From contig OZ026846.1 in assembly GCA_964023205.1 (NCBI GenBank), positions 34,988,194 through 35,052,193 on the forward strand: a stretch of 64,000 nt of DNA, written 5' to 3'. Every line of letters begins with the position of its first letter. The stretch's first letter is position 1. The notes beneath the pieces are model-generated. The model did no database searches. It worked only from the letters and a program-made list of their open reading frames with translations, and was not told where the DNA came from. The translations under genes and the position numbers were made by a program. Source of the stretch: Lutraria lutraria. Lineage: Eukaryota; Mollusca; Bivalvia; Venerida; Mactridae. Positions 1 to 9,529 of this stretch are shown one piece after another.

Positions 1-167
1 CGTGTCACATATTATTATTCATAAACTATTATTTTTTTCAATACTGATACCTATTAACGTATGATTTCAGGATATAAATTCATCAGCACCGTTATCGCGT
101 TTTTACATATACTACTCCTATTATGCATTTACAGGTGCGAAATTCGGTAAATAATGGATAACCATAC

Positions 168-1586
168 CTGTCTGGTCAGTTTTTTATCTAAGAGACAGTC
201 TGGATCCATTGGATGTGTGTGGTTTTGTCTCCCTCTAATGAAAACGTTTCCTCTCTGACTAACTGATGCTGGACAGCAATTCCCTTTTCTACATACACTA
301 CACCACCAGAACTTTGTAGTCTCTGTCTCCTTCTACAAATAAAGAAACAATTATACAGATACAATCATGATCGTATATAAATACTAATGCATAATATCAT
401 CGCGTTGAAATTCCAAATATTACATATTACATCAATTACTTTGTGAAATCAGTACATGAACATACCCGAATTGTATACGAATATCCAGGGGCTTCCACTA
501 GCATGTCCTTTCCTCTCGATGTACCTCTCGGTACCAAGGTGAACGTTTGGTTAACAGTCACAACATCATTTGGTATTTCTGTCACATCAATTATGGAACT
601 GAAAACGAAGAATAAAAACATTTTAACAGTACGTTTATAACAGACTACCAGATAAAATGTAGTGTGAAATAGCCGTATTTACTTCTAATTAACAGTCAAG
701 TAATTATACCATTCAATTTCTAAAGCATTCTTATTGATAACATATAATATTCGTATTATACCTTTCTTCTAGCGGCGCTGGTAACGGTACCGTATCCATT
801 GTTTCTTGCTGCACGGTCATATCTACACGTATTGGTTCAGCATCTGCGGTGATTTCTTCCGCTAATGGCAATCTTGTGCTTTCTGCTGCAGGCAACTCTA
901 TTACAGAGTGCTGAAAAGTATTAATAAATTATAATGATATGAATATATGAAATATTATAATCTCACAGTATGGTGTAAAATAAATATCAATTTTCACTAG
1001 TTTTCCCACTAAATTCATGTTAAAACTTATGTCATGTTTTCACACTAATATGTAATACTTTTAAAAGTAATAATAAGTACTCATGTTATGCAGTAAAGTG
1101 CATTTGTATTGAACTTACTTGATCTTGCCTGCAAACGACGCGCTTAAAAAATCCAATTGTACGTCTCCCTTCCGCATCTTCTGATACTGGTACCTAGAGA
1201 TACCTGTAGTAAAACAAATATTACATATAAATATCAAAATGTATAACATACATATCAACAATAAAATATCAACATAATAGTATTTATTTGCTCAAATAAA
1301 CATGATCCTATGGTAATTGAATGAGTGTGATTTTCACAATATGAATTATAGACTTGTAAATTAAATCAGTGTCATGTTTCCTGCTATGACATTACAGTTA
1401 ATATTTAACATAAGACAAAAAAAATATGGTCTATATTTGAACATACATTTAATTAAAACATGATAATCATATTTTACCAGTGTCACAGCCACGGTGTTGC
1501 CATTCTCCACAGGAGCCACAACTCACTGCTTGATGACGTTCTGATACAACTTTGCTACAATATCGACAATGCGATAGGGAACTCAT
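168..1586 (-). CDS. PHD-like + FLYWCH zinc-finger gene, 5 exons, 3' end off window, frameshifted
   Basis: Exons in order: 1586-1478 (ATG at 1586), 1203-1119, 910-762, 598-466 and 332-168. All have GT/AG borders, for example CAA|GTAAGT after 1119 and TTTTCAG before 598. Exon 1 encodes a C4HC3-like pattern: C7-x2-C10, C23-x2-C26, H31-x2-C34, with W29. Exon 2 continues it (TGISRYQYQKMRKGD) towards a final Cys pair, of which only one Cys (RVVC) remains. Exon 3 is an acidic linker. Exons 4-5 form a FLYWCH finger: F, then LVPRGTSRGKDML, GYSY, WWC, CCPA, HTH. Joins are in phase except in exon 2, where a run of six A (T on the coding strand) near 1146-1151 shifts frame; losing two or adding one base restores it. 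Missing Cys plus frameshift suggest a decaying copy, though sequence error is possible. Such fingers often precede MULE transposase-type domains, which would lie left of the window (inference). The protein has about 210 residues in view. Confidence 0.72.
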
Positions 1587-2210
1587 GATTGCGAGTGTCG
1601 ATTACTGCAATTGCAGTAGTTTATATTTGGTCTTCACATGGCACGCGTTCAGTTTGCATTTAAACTGCGAGTCTAACAATAATTACAATTTACTCGACAA
1701 AACGAACAATTTTAATCACCTAATTATGTTAAGTAATTAAGGAAGTTTTAGCATGTTTTAATCATTCATAATTGTGATTAGTGATTAAAGAAGTTCACTG
1801 TGTTAATTGCAATTTATTCATGACAAATATTCATGATGTATTAATAACAGACTTTCTATCAACAATTTGTTGTTGTTCATTTACATTTTTGTATTTGTTT
1901 TCAGTGCACTTGTTTATAATAGCTCTCATTCTGATAGTTAATATTATCAATTAAATTATACTAAATTAAATATTCTATTAAACATGTTATGTTTTCATGC
2001 AATAAATATTTGTATTGTATTCTCCTATATTTGTATTTGAAAATATATAACGAAACAGAGAGATATCTAAAAAACGTTTATTTAACATGATTTGATCATA
2101 TAAACTATTTATTTTAACTTGATATAGGACATGTGCTCATAATAACCTTTTTTCTCATAGTTTATCATATTAATCTCAAATTACATGATTACATATATAC
2201 TTCATATATG
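1587..2210. other. AT-rich stretch, nothing recognised
   Basis: This holds the upstream side of the zinc-finger gene. I see no ORF of note, no clear exon and no repeat boundary. The promoter of that gene should lie at the left of this stretch, but no TATA box or initiator stands out. Confidence 0.4.
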
Positions 2211-2220
2211 CTACGAACAT

Positions 2221-2328
2221 GGTTACAAACTGACCAAAGCTTTTTCTACCGGTTACGAAACGACCAACTGATCGGTTACGAAATGACCAAAACTGACGGT
2301 TACGAAACGGCAAGGTTACGAAATGACC
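2221..2328 (+). repeat. Five-copy motif cluster, GGTTACGAAATGACC
   Basis: A 15-base motif close to GGTTACGAAATGACC starts at 2221, 2251, 2274, 2298 and 2314. Spacing is irregular (30, 23, 24 and 16 bases). Intervening bases are only partly alike, so this is not a simple tandem repeat. Confidence 0.7.
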
Positions 2329-2345
2329 AGATCCCGAAGACATAA

Positions 2346-2999
2346 ATCTTTATTATATACATACAAATCCCAATGCAGAACTTCAAAATGCCTATATTTA
2401 ATACACCTGTAATGATCTGTGACACTTGACATTGACCTTACTATACCAGCTACTCTAACTTGTATCCTACTATACTACATGTATACTAGTATCTCTGAAA
2501 CAGTTCTAAATGCTATATCTAACCTCCTAGTAGGATTATATGATTCTTGCACATTATCTAGGACATGTCATAGAAATTATAATACCTGAACTGGTTCCCA
2601 CATAGACTTGGATGCGTTAGGAATAAAACCACATAAAAGCAAATAGGACTATATATAAAATACCCAGATCTTTCGTTGTTTCTACAGTCTCAGCATGACC
2701 GTATTCGTCATCTAGAAACATTAAAACAGACTTTCCTACTGCTTGCCATTCTGAAATATTTCAATGAATATACAATGTTTACATGCACTTGTAATACCAA
2801 ACGGTAAAACTAAAAATTTGTCTGATTAATGTTTTGCTCGGCCAGTTTTTTTAAGTCCATGAAAACCCAATGTATTCTGTATGTGGCCTATAAATTTCAA
2901 TAAAATGATAACCTCTGACGTAAGATGTTATTACTCTTGTATTATATAAATAATGCTCTTTTTATACTTTCAAACTTAACAGATCGTTTCCATAAACTA
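2346..2999. other. No gene recognised
   Basis: Ordinary AT-rich sequence with no exon-like splice pair and no repeat I can delimit. Confidence 0.4.
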
Positions 3000-3260
3000 T
3001 TATTCATAATAACCATGAGTGAATTTATCGTAATCATACAAATACTCATCTTTTAACAATGTTTCCCTATCATCACTCCGGATTTCTTCACGATTGAACG
3101 CCAACTGTGACAACTGACTTTTGCACAGTGGGAGAACTCCCTTGTACTTTTCCGAATCTCGTAAATTCCTAACTTCTTTTCTAAGTTGTCTTATCTCATA
3201 CATAAAATGTTGCAAAGTTAAATTTGCATTATTCCATTCAAAAACGTCGTCCATTGCCAA
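3000..3260 (-). CDS. Hypothetical 86-residue charged protein or single exon
   Basis: An open frame runs from ATG (3260; a second in-frame ATG at 3254) to a stop at 3000-3002. Composition is unlike the random AT-rich ORFs nearby. It is rich in charged residues, with a heptad-like stretch around residues 20-40 (IRQLRKEVRNLRD) that could form a short coiled coil, and a Tyr/Asp-rich C-terminus (EYLYDYDKF). I do not recognise the family. It lies just downstream of the LINE 3' end on the same strand, so it could be an intact small gene, an exon of a larger one, or a scrap of a mobile element. There is no obvious polyadenylation signal directly after the stop. Confidence 0.4.
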   Translation of the reverse strand: MAMDDVFEWNNANLTLQHFMYEIRQLRKEVRNLRDSEKYKGVLPLCKSQLSQLAFNREEIRSDDRETLLKDEYLYDYDKFTHGYYE

Positions 3261-3319
3261 TACAAGTCAAATAGTTTCTGTGGCCAGATATTTTACAGAC
3301 CAGTATTGTCAGAGATATT

Positions 3320-4342
3320 ATTTTATCTATCTTCCTTTAATGCCAAACCCCTCACGGGGACGTAGGCATGATGCGCGTCAAGCTGTGACAAAGAGTGTTA
3401 AAAGAAGATAAAAGCTAGAATAAAATAAGAGTAAGAGTTGTTAAAAATAAAAATAGATACAGCATATGAGATTATGGTGAAACACGTTCAATACTGCTTA
3501 CAGCAGCATTGAACTGTTCTAGTGTCAGAAGGGTAGGGATGTCTGGCGGTAGGTTGTTCCAGTGGAATACTGTCCTAGGGAAAAACGAATACTTGTAGTA
3601 ATCTGTAGTGGCAGTGATTAATCTAAAGCAATGGGGATGTGAATATCGAGAGGTACGGGGGATGGGGATGAGGTGACCTGTTTTGGGAATTTCCACTAAG
3701 CGGTTTGTAATTTTGTAAAGGAGGGACAGCCGACTGTCAATGCGTCTGAGGTCTAGGCGCCTCATATGCAGGGATTTGAGCATCTCTGTAACACTTGATG
3801 TTTGTTTATGATCATTTTTGATCCATCGAGCTGATCTTCTTTGAACAGATTCAATTTTATCAATATGGGCTTGGTTGTGGGGGGACCATACCTTGGATCC
3901 ATACTCCAGCTGGGGTCTGACTAATGTCTGGTAACCACTGGCCTTAAGGGCTTTGGATTTGACCTTGATGTTTCTCCGCAAGAAACCTAATGTTTGGTTT
4001 GCCTTTTTTGTTGACCTGTTTATGTGTTCCTCCCACGATAGGTTATTTGAGATGTCCACGCCTAGGTAACGGGCCGAGGTGTCAGATTTGAGTAAAAATC
4101 TCCATGTAAGTAATATTGTGTAGGATAAGGATGTTTCCTTTTGTTAACGTGGACAACCTGGCATTTGGAGGGGTTGAATTCCATATCCCACTCCAATTCC
4201 CATTTTTCTAGTGTCTTGAGATCATTTTGCAGTGTGACTGATTCATTTGCAGACGTTAGCGACATGTATATTGCTGTGTCGTCTGCAAATAGGGGGACTT
4301 TGGAATTGATGTTCTGTGGGAGGTCATTAATGTAGGCTAATT
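3320..4342 (-). mobile_element. 5'-truncated non-LTR retrotransposon (LINE), RT C-terminal part
   Basis: Read right to left. At about 4340-4265 the frame encodes LAYINDLPQ and the RT catalytic box FADDTAIY. Next come NDLKTLEKWELEW and FNPSKCQ. After a one-base frameshift near 4105 the frame continues with RYLGVDISNNLSW, TLVRPQLEYGSKVW and a C-terminal VFHWNNLPPDIP region to a stop at 3472. This order and these motifs fit the CR1/Jockey-like clades (family knowledge). The 3' UTR runs to about 3320, ending in an A/T-rich GATA/AATA tail. The 5' side stops abruptly at ~4342, the usual 5' truncation. Dead copy. Confidence 0.9.
3472..4340 (-). pseudogene. Reverse transcriptase fragment with frameshift
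   Basis: Coding remnant of the LINE above. It keeps the catalytic FADD motif at the 5' end and the thumb/C-terminal region, but lacks fingers, most of the palm and any endonuclease. The frame breaks between the upstream part (4265-4062 and beyond) and the downstream 195-codon part (4059-3472). The true continuation of the upstream part overlaps in another frame: FLLKSDTSARYLGVD reads across 4100-4055. No promoter is expected, and activity is ruled out by truncation. Confidence 0.88.
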
Positions 4343-5170
4343 TTTAACAATTAGATGCTGACTTTTCTAAAGCACCAGTCCAAACTATATGTGGAAAACT
4401 GGAAATAGGTAAAGTCCAGCACAAGAATATTATGAGGTGAGAAAACATCATTTGTATACAAATGTACATAGTATATAGTGTTGTTGACTTCCCAAATGGT
4501 ATTGCCAACTGTAGGTTTACATGTACATTGTACTACATAATAAAGTACTACATAATAACATGAAACAGTACAAACAATATGGAAGTTTGAATGTTTATTG
4601 AAAATGTCAATATGATTTAAAAAGTAAAACTTGTATCAAAAACTATCACATATTTTACCAATATTGTATGAAAATATGACTAGGTTCCTTGACTAGATTC
4701 CAGCTAATGATTGTGGATAGAAGATGGAATATTCAACACTTTTCTTTATATACGTTTACAAAACAAAGTGTAAAAATGTATGTGTTAAACATCCAAATCA
4801 TTCTAAAAAAATGTATACTGTAAAATTGAATACAAAATATAGCATTTTATCAAATTCTTATAAAGAAACATGACTGGGTGGATTTATGAAATTATGAGAG
4901 TAAATCATTTTAAGTTTTCACACACAAAATTTATTATTCAAAGTTAATTTATTATTTAAAGTAAATGTTTTAGTACTTGGAAGTACATTTATAGTGTGAC
5001 ATAAAAGCACAAAAATGTACAGGGAAATGAAAATGATAACATTATAAAAGCTAGTTGAAAGGTAGCACTTCCAGTTACAGTAAAACTTCTAAATCAAAAG
5101 AATCCATTCAAATTTATTGACCTTACTCAACAGATGCTTAAATATTGTACAGTATGTAACATCAGCTTCT
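4343..5170. other. No gene recognised
   Basis: AT-rich, without exon-like splice pairs or repeat structure that I can see. Confidence 0.4.
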
Positions 5171-5175
5171 TCTAA

Positions 5176-5956
5176 ACAGGGTCACTCAAATAGAAGGGTC
5201 TGGACTCCGTAAATTAAAGCATTGGGTAGCGATCACGTGATCGCGCGCAAGATGGCCGTCATTGTGAAACGGTGAAGAACACATTGAAATAGATACCCAA
5301 AGATTCACAAATTACTAATCATTTTATTGGTGTAGAGCTCCACGAAAAGTTAGATCGTAAGTATCCCCTTCTAATTTGACCAATTTCTTAGGATAAAATC
5401 CATTTATTTATGTTGAAATCCCACGGTACATAATGGACGAAAACTCATTTTAAGCCCAGATCTAGATTGTTGTCGCAAAGCGTGTATTTTTCGTAAGTAA
5501 ATATGACCCTTTTAAGTTATAGAGTGATGTAGTCGGGATTATTTTCATGTCTTTTAAAGGTTGTTGAAGTAACTCATGCAGTTACTTTTTCATATTGTTT
5601 CCGATGTTAAGAAATAATGGTACATGAATTTGAGCCTTTTTGACGAGGTCGCCATTTTGAGTTTGACCAGTTGTAATAGATTTTACTATTTTTAGTAAGT
5701 GATTCCGTCTTTAATAATCATCTATCACTGAAATGCTTGCAACACATTTTAGAAAGATCGATACTCCGTTAATTCATGATTTTACTTTAAATTTTCGATT
5801 TCTTGTTTTTGACTAAATGGAAATTGAAAATTTGTGTGTTATCTATACACGCGTGAAAAAAGCTCTCCGATAAATATCGACAGCACGACTTGATGTTTAT
5901 ACAGAGATAATCGCCTGAAGAGCACGAGTCCAGATCATTCAATTGAAAGACCCTGT
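5176..5956. mobile_element. MITE-like element with ACAGGGTC termini and TCTAA duplication
   Basis: The ends form an inverted repeat of about 35 bases: ACAGGGTCACTCAAATAG at the left, and the complement of ATTCAATTGAAAGACCCTGT at the right, followed inward by TCTGGACTC/GAGTCCAGA. The 5-base direct repeat TCTAA flanks it at 5171-5175 and 5957-5961. No coding sequence is recognisable in the 781 bp. It contains a perfect 16-base palindrome at 5229-5244 centred on CACGTG. Superfamily is not assigned. Confidence 0.75.
5229..5244. other. Perfect 16-base palindrome GCGATCACGTGATCGC
   Basis: Reads the same on both strands and is centred on the E-box core CACGTG. It lies 53 bases inside the left end of the element at 5176-5956. 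It could be a subterminal protein site or chance; only the palindrome itself is observed. Confidence 0.6.
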
Positions 5957-5974
5957 TCTAAAGAAAGCAAGAAC

Positions 5975-8285
5975 ATTTTGTCAATTTTGAAACAAACAAA
6001 AAATGTTTACTAACATCATAAAATATAACAACATTATTTTCTTGTTTCTTTTTTTTCCAATTCAAGGAAAGACGATCTTTAAAATGAGCATGTGTGTTCT
6101 GTCTATCAAAAAGAACATAAAAAGATACCAATGAACTTTATAGACACTGTATATGTATAAAAACAAAAGTGACATGCCCTGTTTAGTGAAATTTTTATAA
6201 CCAAAGATTCTAGGAACTGTTCAAAATGTTTAATCTGCAGATGTTTAAATATTTATAGTATTAATGATCAAACAAAGCAATGATATAATATTGATATTTA
6301 CAAAAACATGGATTATTTACCGGTAAGTAACATCATTTCGTATGCTTTTTATCTTTTTTTCCTGAATATCAAAATGACCTTAACTTTTCAAGTTTAAAAA
6401 AAAACATGTTTAACAAAATATTGTATAAAAAATGAATTCATAAATTTTAAGAAGATAGCTTACCAAAAAAAATTTAGAACATCAAGGTAATTATATTAAC
6501 AAGATATTATTTGCAAACATCAATGAACATATTAAAATACATAGTACATGTTTTGATAGTATTATGCATAAAATAAGACCATGTTTAATGTAATTATAAA
6601 TAATTTTTACAAACTAATCCATGACCTCAAAGAAATATCTGTTTGCTGTAACACACCCCAGAAAATGTTCACTGAGTAGGTAGGTATGATGTTTTAAATT
6701 TATTATTTTTATTTAACCCAAAATACATATCAAAATGCTATATTTAATGAAAATAAAAATATCGAGAGGCCAAAAATGAGTTTGGTATAAATCTTTTTGT
6801 TGAATAGGGAGCGTTACGGCAAACAAACAGTTTTTACGGATTGACATATACATGTATAAAAAACTATATTTCTGTTGTCTTTGTACGCCTGGACATGGTC
6901 TGTGATTATCAGTACGACCTTAGACAGTCAAGTTGATAAAAAAATTATCACATGTTTAACAAAATTTTGCATAAAAATATAACTGCTTGACTTATAAAAA
7001 GGCAGCTTCTTAAAAAAAGGCAAGAACATTATGGCAATTATTTGAACAAGAAAATATTTACAAACAACAAAACATTAAACATTATTTTCTATGCTTGATA
7101 TTGTTTGGTTATCACTATAACGAGTTGTTTAAAAAATATTCACAACATGATTAACAAAATTTAACATATTTACAAACATTATAAAAAGATAAAACATATT
7201 AACATCATTTACTGAGCTTGTAAATTTTTGATACCTCAATATTGACATGACTTTAATTTTCAAGCTTTACCAACAAATAATGAAATGTGCGATAAAATAT
7301 TGCATAGAAATATGACTATATAAATTCTAAAAAGACAGATTGTTAAAAAAGTTGAAATGATAATATGGTGTCTATGTACACTATTTTTGCAATGCAACTG
7401 AAACACACATACATTAAAGCAAGCTTTTCAGCAGAGGTCCCTAACCCCATGCCAAAACCCTCGCTAAAATATACCTACCGGTATAACTATACTGTAGCAT
7501 GCGCAACCTTCATTATTTAACTAATTTATTTTATAACTGTAGCACTGGATAACAGGAAAATATTTACAAACATCATGCACTAAACATAACTACAGCTTTG
7601 TGACAGAGTTGACTATACCCCCACCGCTGCTTTGACACTAAAAGTGCGATAGTAAACTATACAACAAAGCTCAAGGGGACATAACTCTGCAATGAGTGGG
7701 TCACTGGGTACTTTGCTCCATAAACTAAGTTACCATTGTACATCTACACTTTATGATGATAACATATTTAAAGTTCTATTGCCATTGCTTAAAGCATGTG
7801 GAAGTAGTTAGCATGTTTTATGAAAAGGACCGACAGACCAACCAACTGACAGAGTGAATCCAATATACCCCCTCTCAAACTTTGTTTATGAAGGGTATAA
7901 TAACATCATTTATTATGCATGCTATCTTTTGTATCACAATATGTATTGCAAGTATTATGCACTATTTGAGATCAAGTGTAAAAGTTAGTATAAATATTTG
8001 TTAAAAAAGACTAAAATATTATGGCAATTATTTGAATAAAAAAAACTCAAAATACATAGTAAGAATATTTTCAATGCTTTTTGTCTTTTAGTTATTGAAT
8101 TTCAACATGAACTGAAACTGTCAAGGTGAACAAAATTATGAAAATGTTTAACAAAATTTTGCATAAAAAAATGAATATTTAAGTAAAAATAAGGTAGCTT
8201 TAAAAAGATCTGGAATATTATGGCTACTTCTTAAATTTACTAACAACAAAAACATATTAACATCATTTACTATGCTTTGAATACT
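5975..8285. repeat. Highly diverged tandem array of ~200-300 bp units
   Basis: The same word order recurs roughly at 6330-6560, 6850-7090, 7200-7350, 7910-8040 and 8060-8285. It runs: 'catcattt-tatgctttt', then 'aacatgtttaacaaaattttgcataaaaa', then 'aattatttgaa', then 'tttacaaacaac' (spread over the unit). Copies differ by many substitutions and gaps. A dispersed repeat at about 7590-7905 interrupts it. No coding. Confidence 0.5.
7590..7905. repeat. Dispersed repeat, 'GGGGACATAACTC' type
   Basis: It has 'caaggggacataactctgc', a 'gaccgacagaccaacc' stretch and a 'gagtgaatccaatatacccc' end. I associate this arrangement with a repeat widespread in bivalve genomes (recognition from memory, not searched). 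Noncoding. Confidence 0.45.
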
Positions 8286-8334
8286 ATGCGGTGAGCTCGA
8301 CATAGTCGCCACAATGGCGGTTGCGTGTCTGTAC

Positions 8335-8385
8335 GTTAGTTAGTGAGTGAGTGAGTGAGTGAGTGAGTTAGTTAGTTAGTTAGTG
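8335..8385 (+). repeat. Microsatellite, GAGT/GTTA tetranucleotides
   Basis: Runs of (GAGT) followed by (TTAG) tetramers at the left end of the 162-bp tandem repeat. Confidence 0.8.
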
Positions 8386-9360
8386 TGTCCGTCCGGATCC
8401 TTGTCCGGGCTGTATCTCCTTTATGCATTGACACTTTTTAAAATAACTCGGCATAATTGTGAAACACCATGAGACGGTGTGCAGTGCGCAAAATCCAGGT
8501 CTCTAGCTCAAAGGTCAAGGTCACACTTAGAGGTCAAACGTCAAAAATGAGCATTATAGACCTTGTCCGGGCAGTATCTCCCTTATGCATAGAAATGTTT
8601 TAAGATAACTTGGCATGATTGTTAAACACCATGAGACGGTGTGCAGTGCGCAAAATCCAGGTCTCTAGCTCAAAGGTCAAGGTCACACTTAGAGGTCAAA
8701 CTTCAAAAATGAGCATTATAGACCTTGTCCGGGCTGTATCTCCCTTATGCATAGAAACTTTTTCAGATAACTTGGCATAATTGTTAAACATCATGAGATG
8801 GTGTGCAGTGCGCAAGATCCAGGTCTCTAGCTCAAAGGTCAAGGTCACACTTAGAGGTCAAACGTCAAAAATGAGCATTATACACCTTGTCCGGGCTGTA
8901 TCTCCCTTATGCATAGAAACTTTTTAAGATAACTTGGCATAATTGTTAAACACCATGAGACGGTGTGCAGTGCGTAAGATCCAGGTCACTAGCTCAAAGG
9001 TCAAGGTCACACTTAGAGGTCAAACATAAAAGATAATCTTTATACACCTTGTCAGGGCTGTGTCTCCCTTATGCATTGAATTATTTGAAAATGACTTGCC
9101 ATAATACAATGAGACCATGTGTCTTGGGCAACACCCAGATTTTCATAGGTCAAAGGTCAAGATTACACATTTGGTCAAATATATTTTCCTTGTCTGGGCT
9201 GTAACTTCTGTTTGCATTCAAGGATTTTGAAATAAATTGGTATTAAAGTTTACTTCAATGAAATGATGTGTCATGAATATCACCCATACTTGTAGTTCAA
9301 AGGTCAAGATCACAAGCTGGCTAAACAGGGGCTCGACATGTTGCCCTTGGGCTTCTAGTT
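8386..9360. repeat. 162-bp tandem repeat, about five units
   Basis: The word CCTTGTC(C/A)GGGC starts at 8399, 8561, 8723, 8885 and 9047, exactly 162 bases apart. Each unit contains 'tatctcccttatgcat', 'caccatgagacggtgtgcag' and 'ctcaaaggtcaaggtcacac'. The last unit decays to the right and ends with 'ggctcgacatgttgcccttgg', which resembles the left border 'gagctcgacatagtcgcc' (8293-8310). Confidence 0.85.
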
Positions 9361-9529
9361 TAATGTATACTTATATGAATAGTTCTGTCTGGTTATACAT
9401 GTTTAGTCTAAAATGAAAAACCAAACTTCAGCATGGAAAATTGTTGAGGTTTAAATGGTTTACATAAAAGTTTCCAAATAGTACCATTTTCACTGAAAAT
9501 AAAATTTCAGATTTTCTCATCATACTTTG

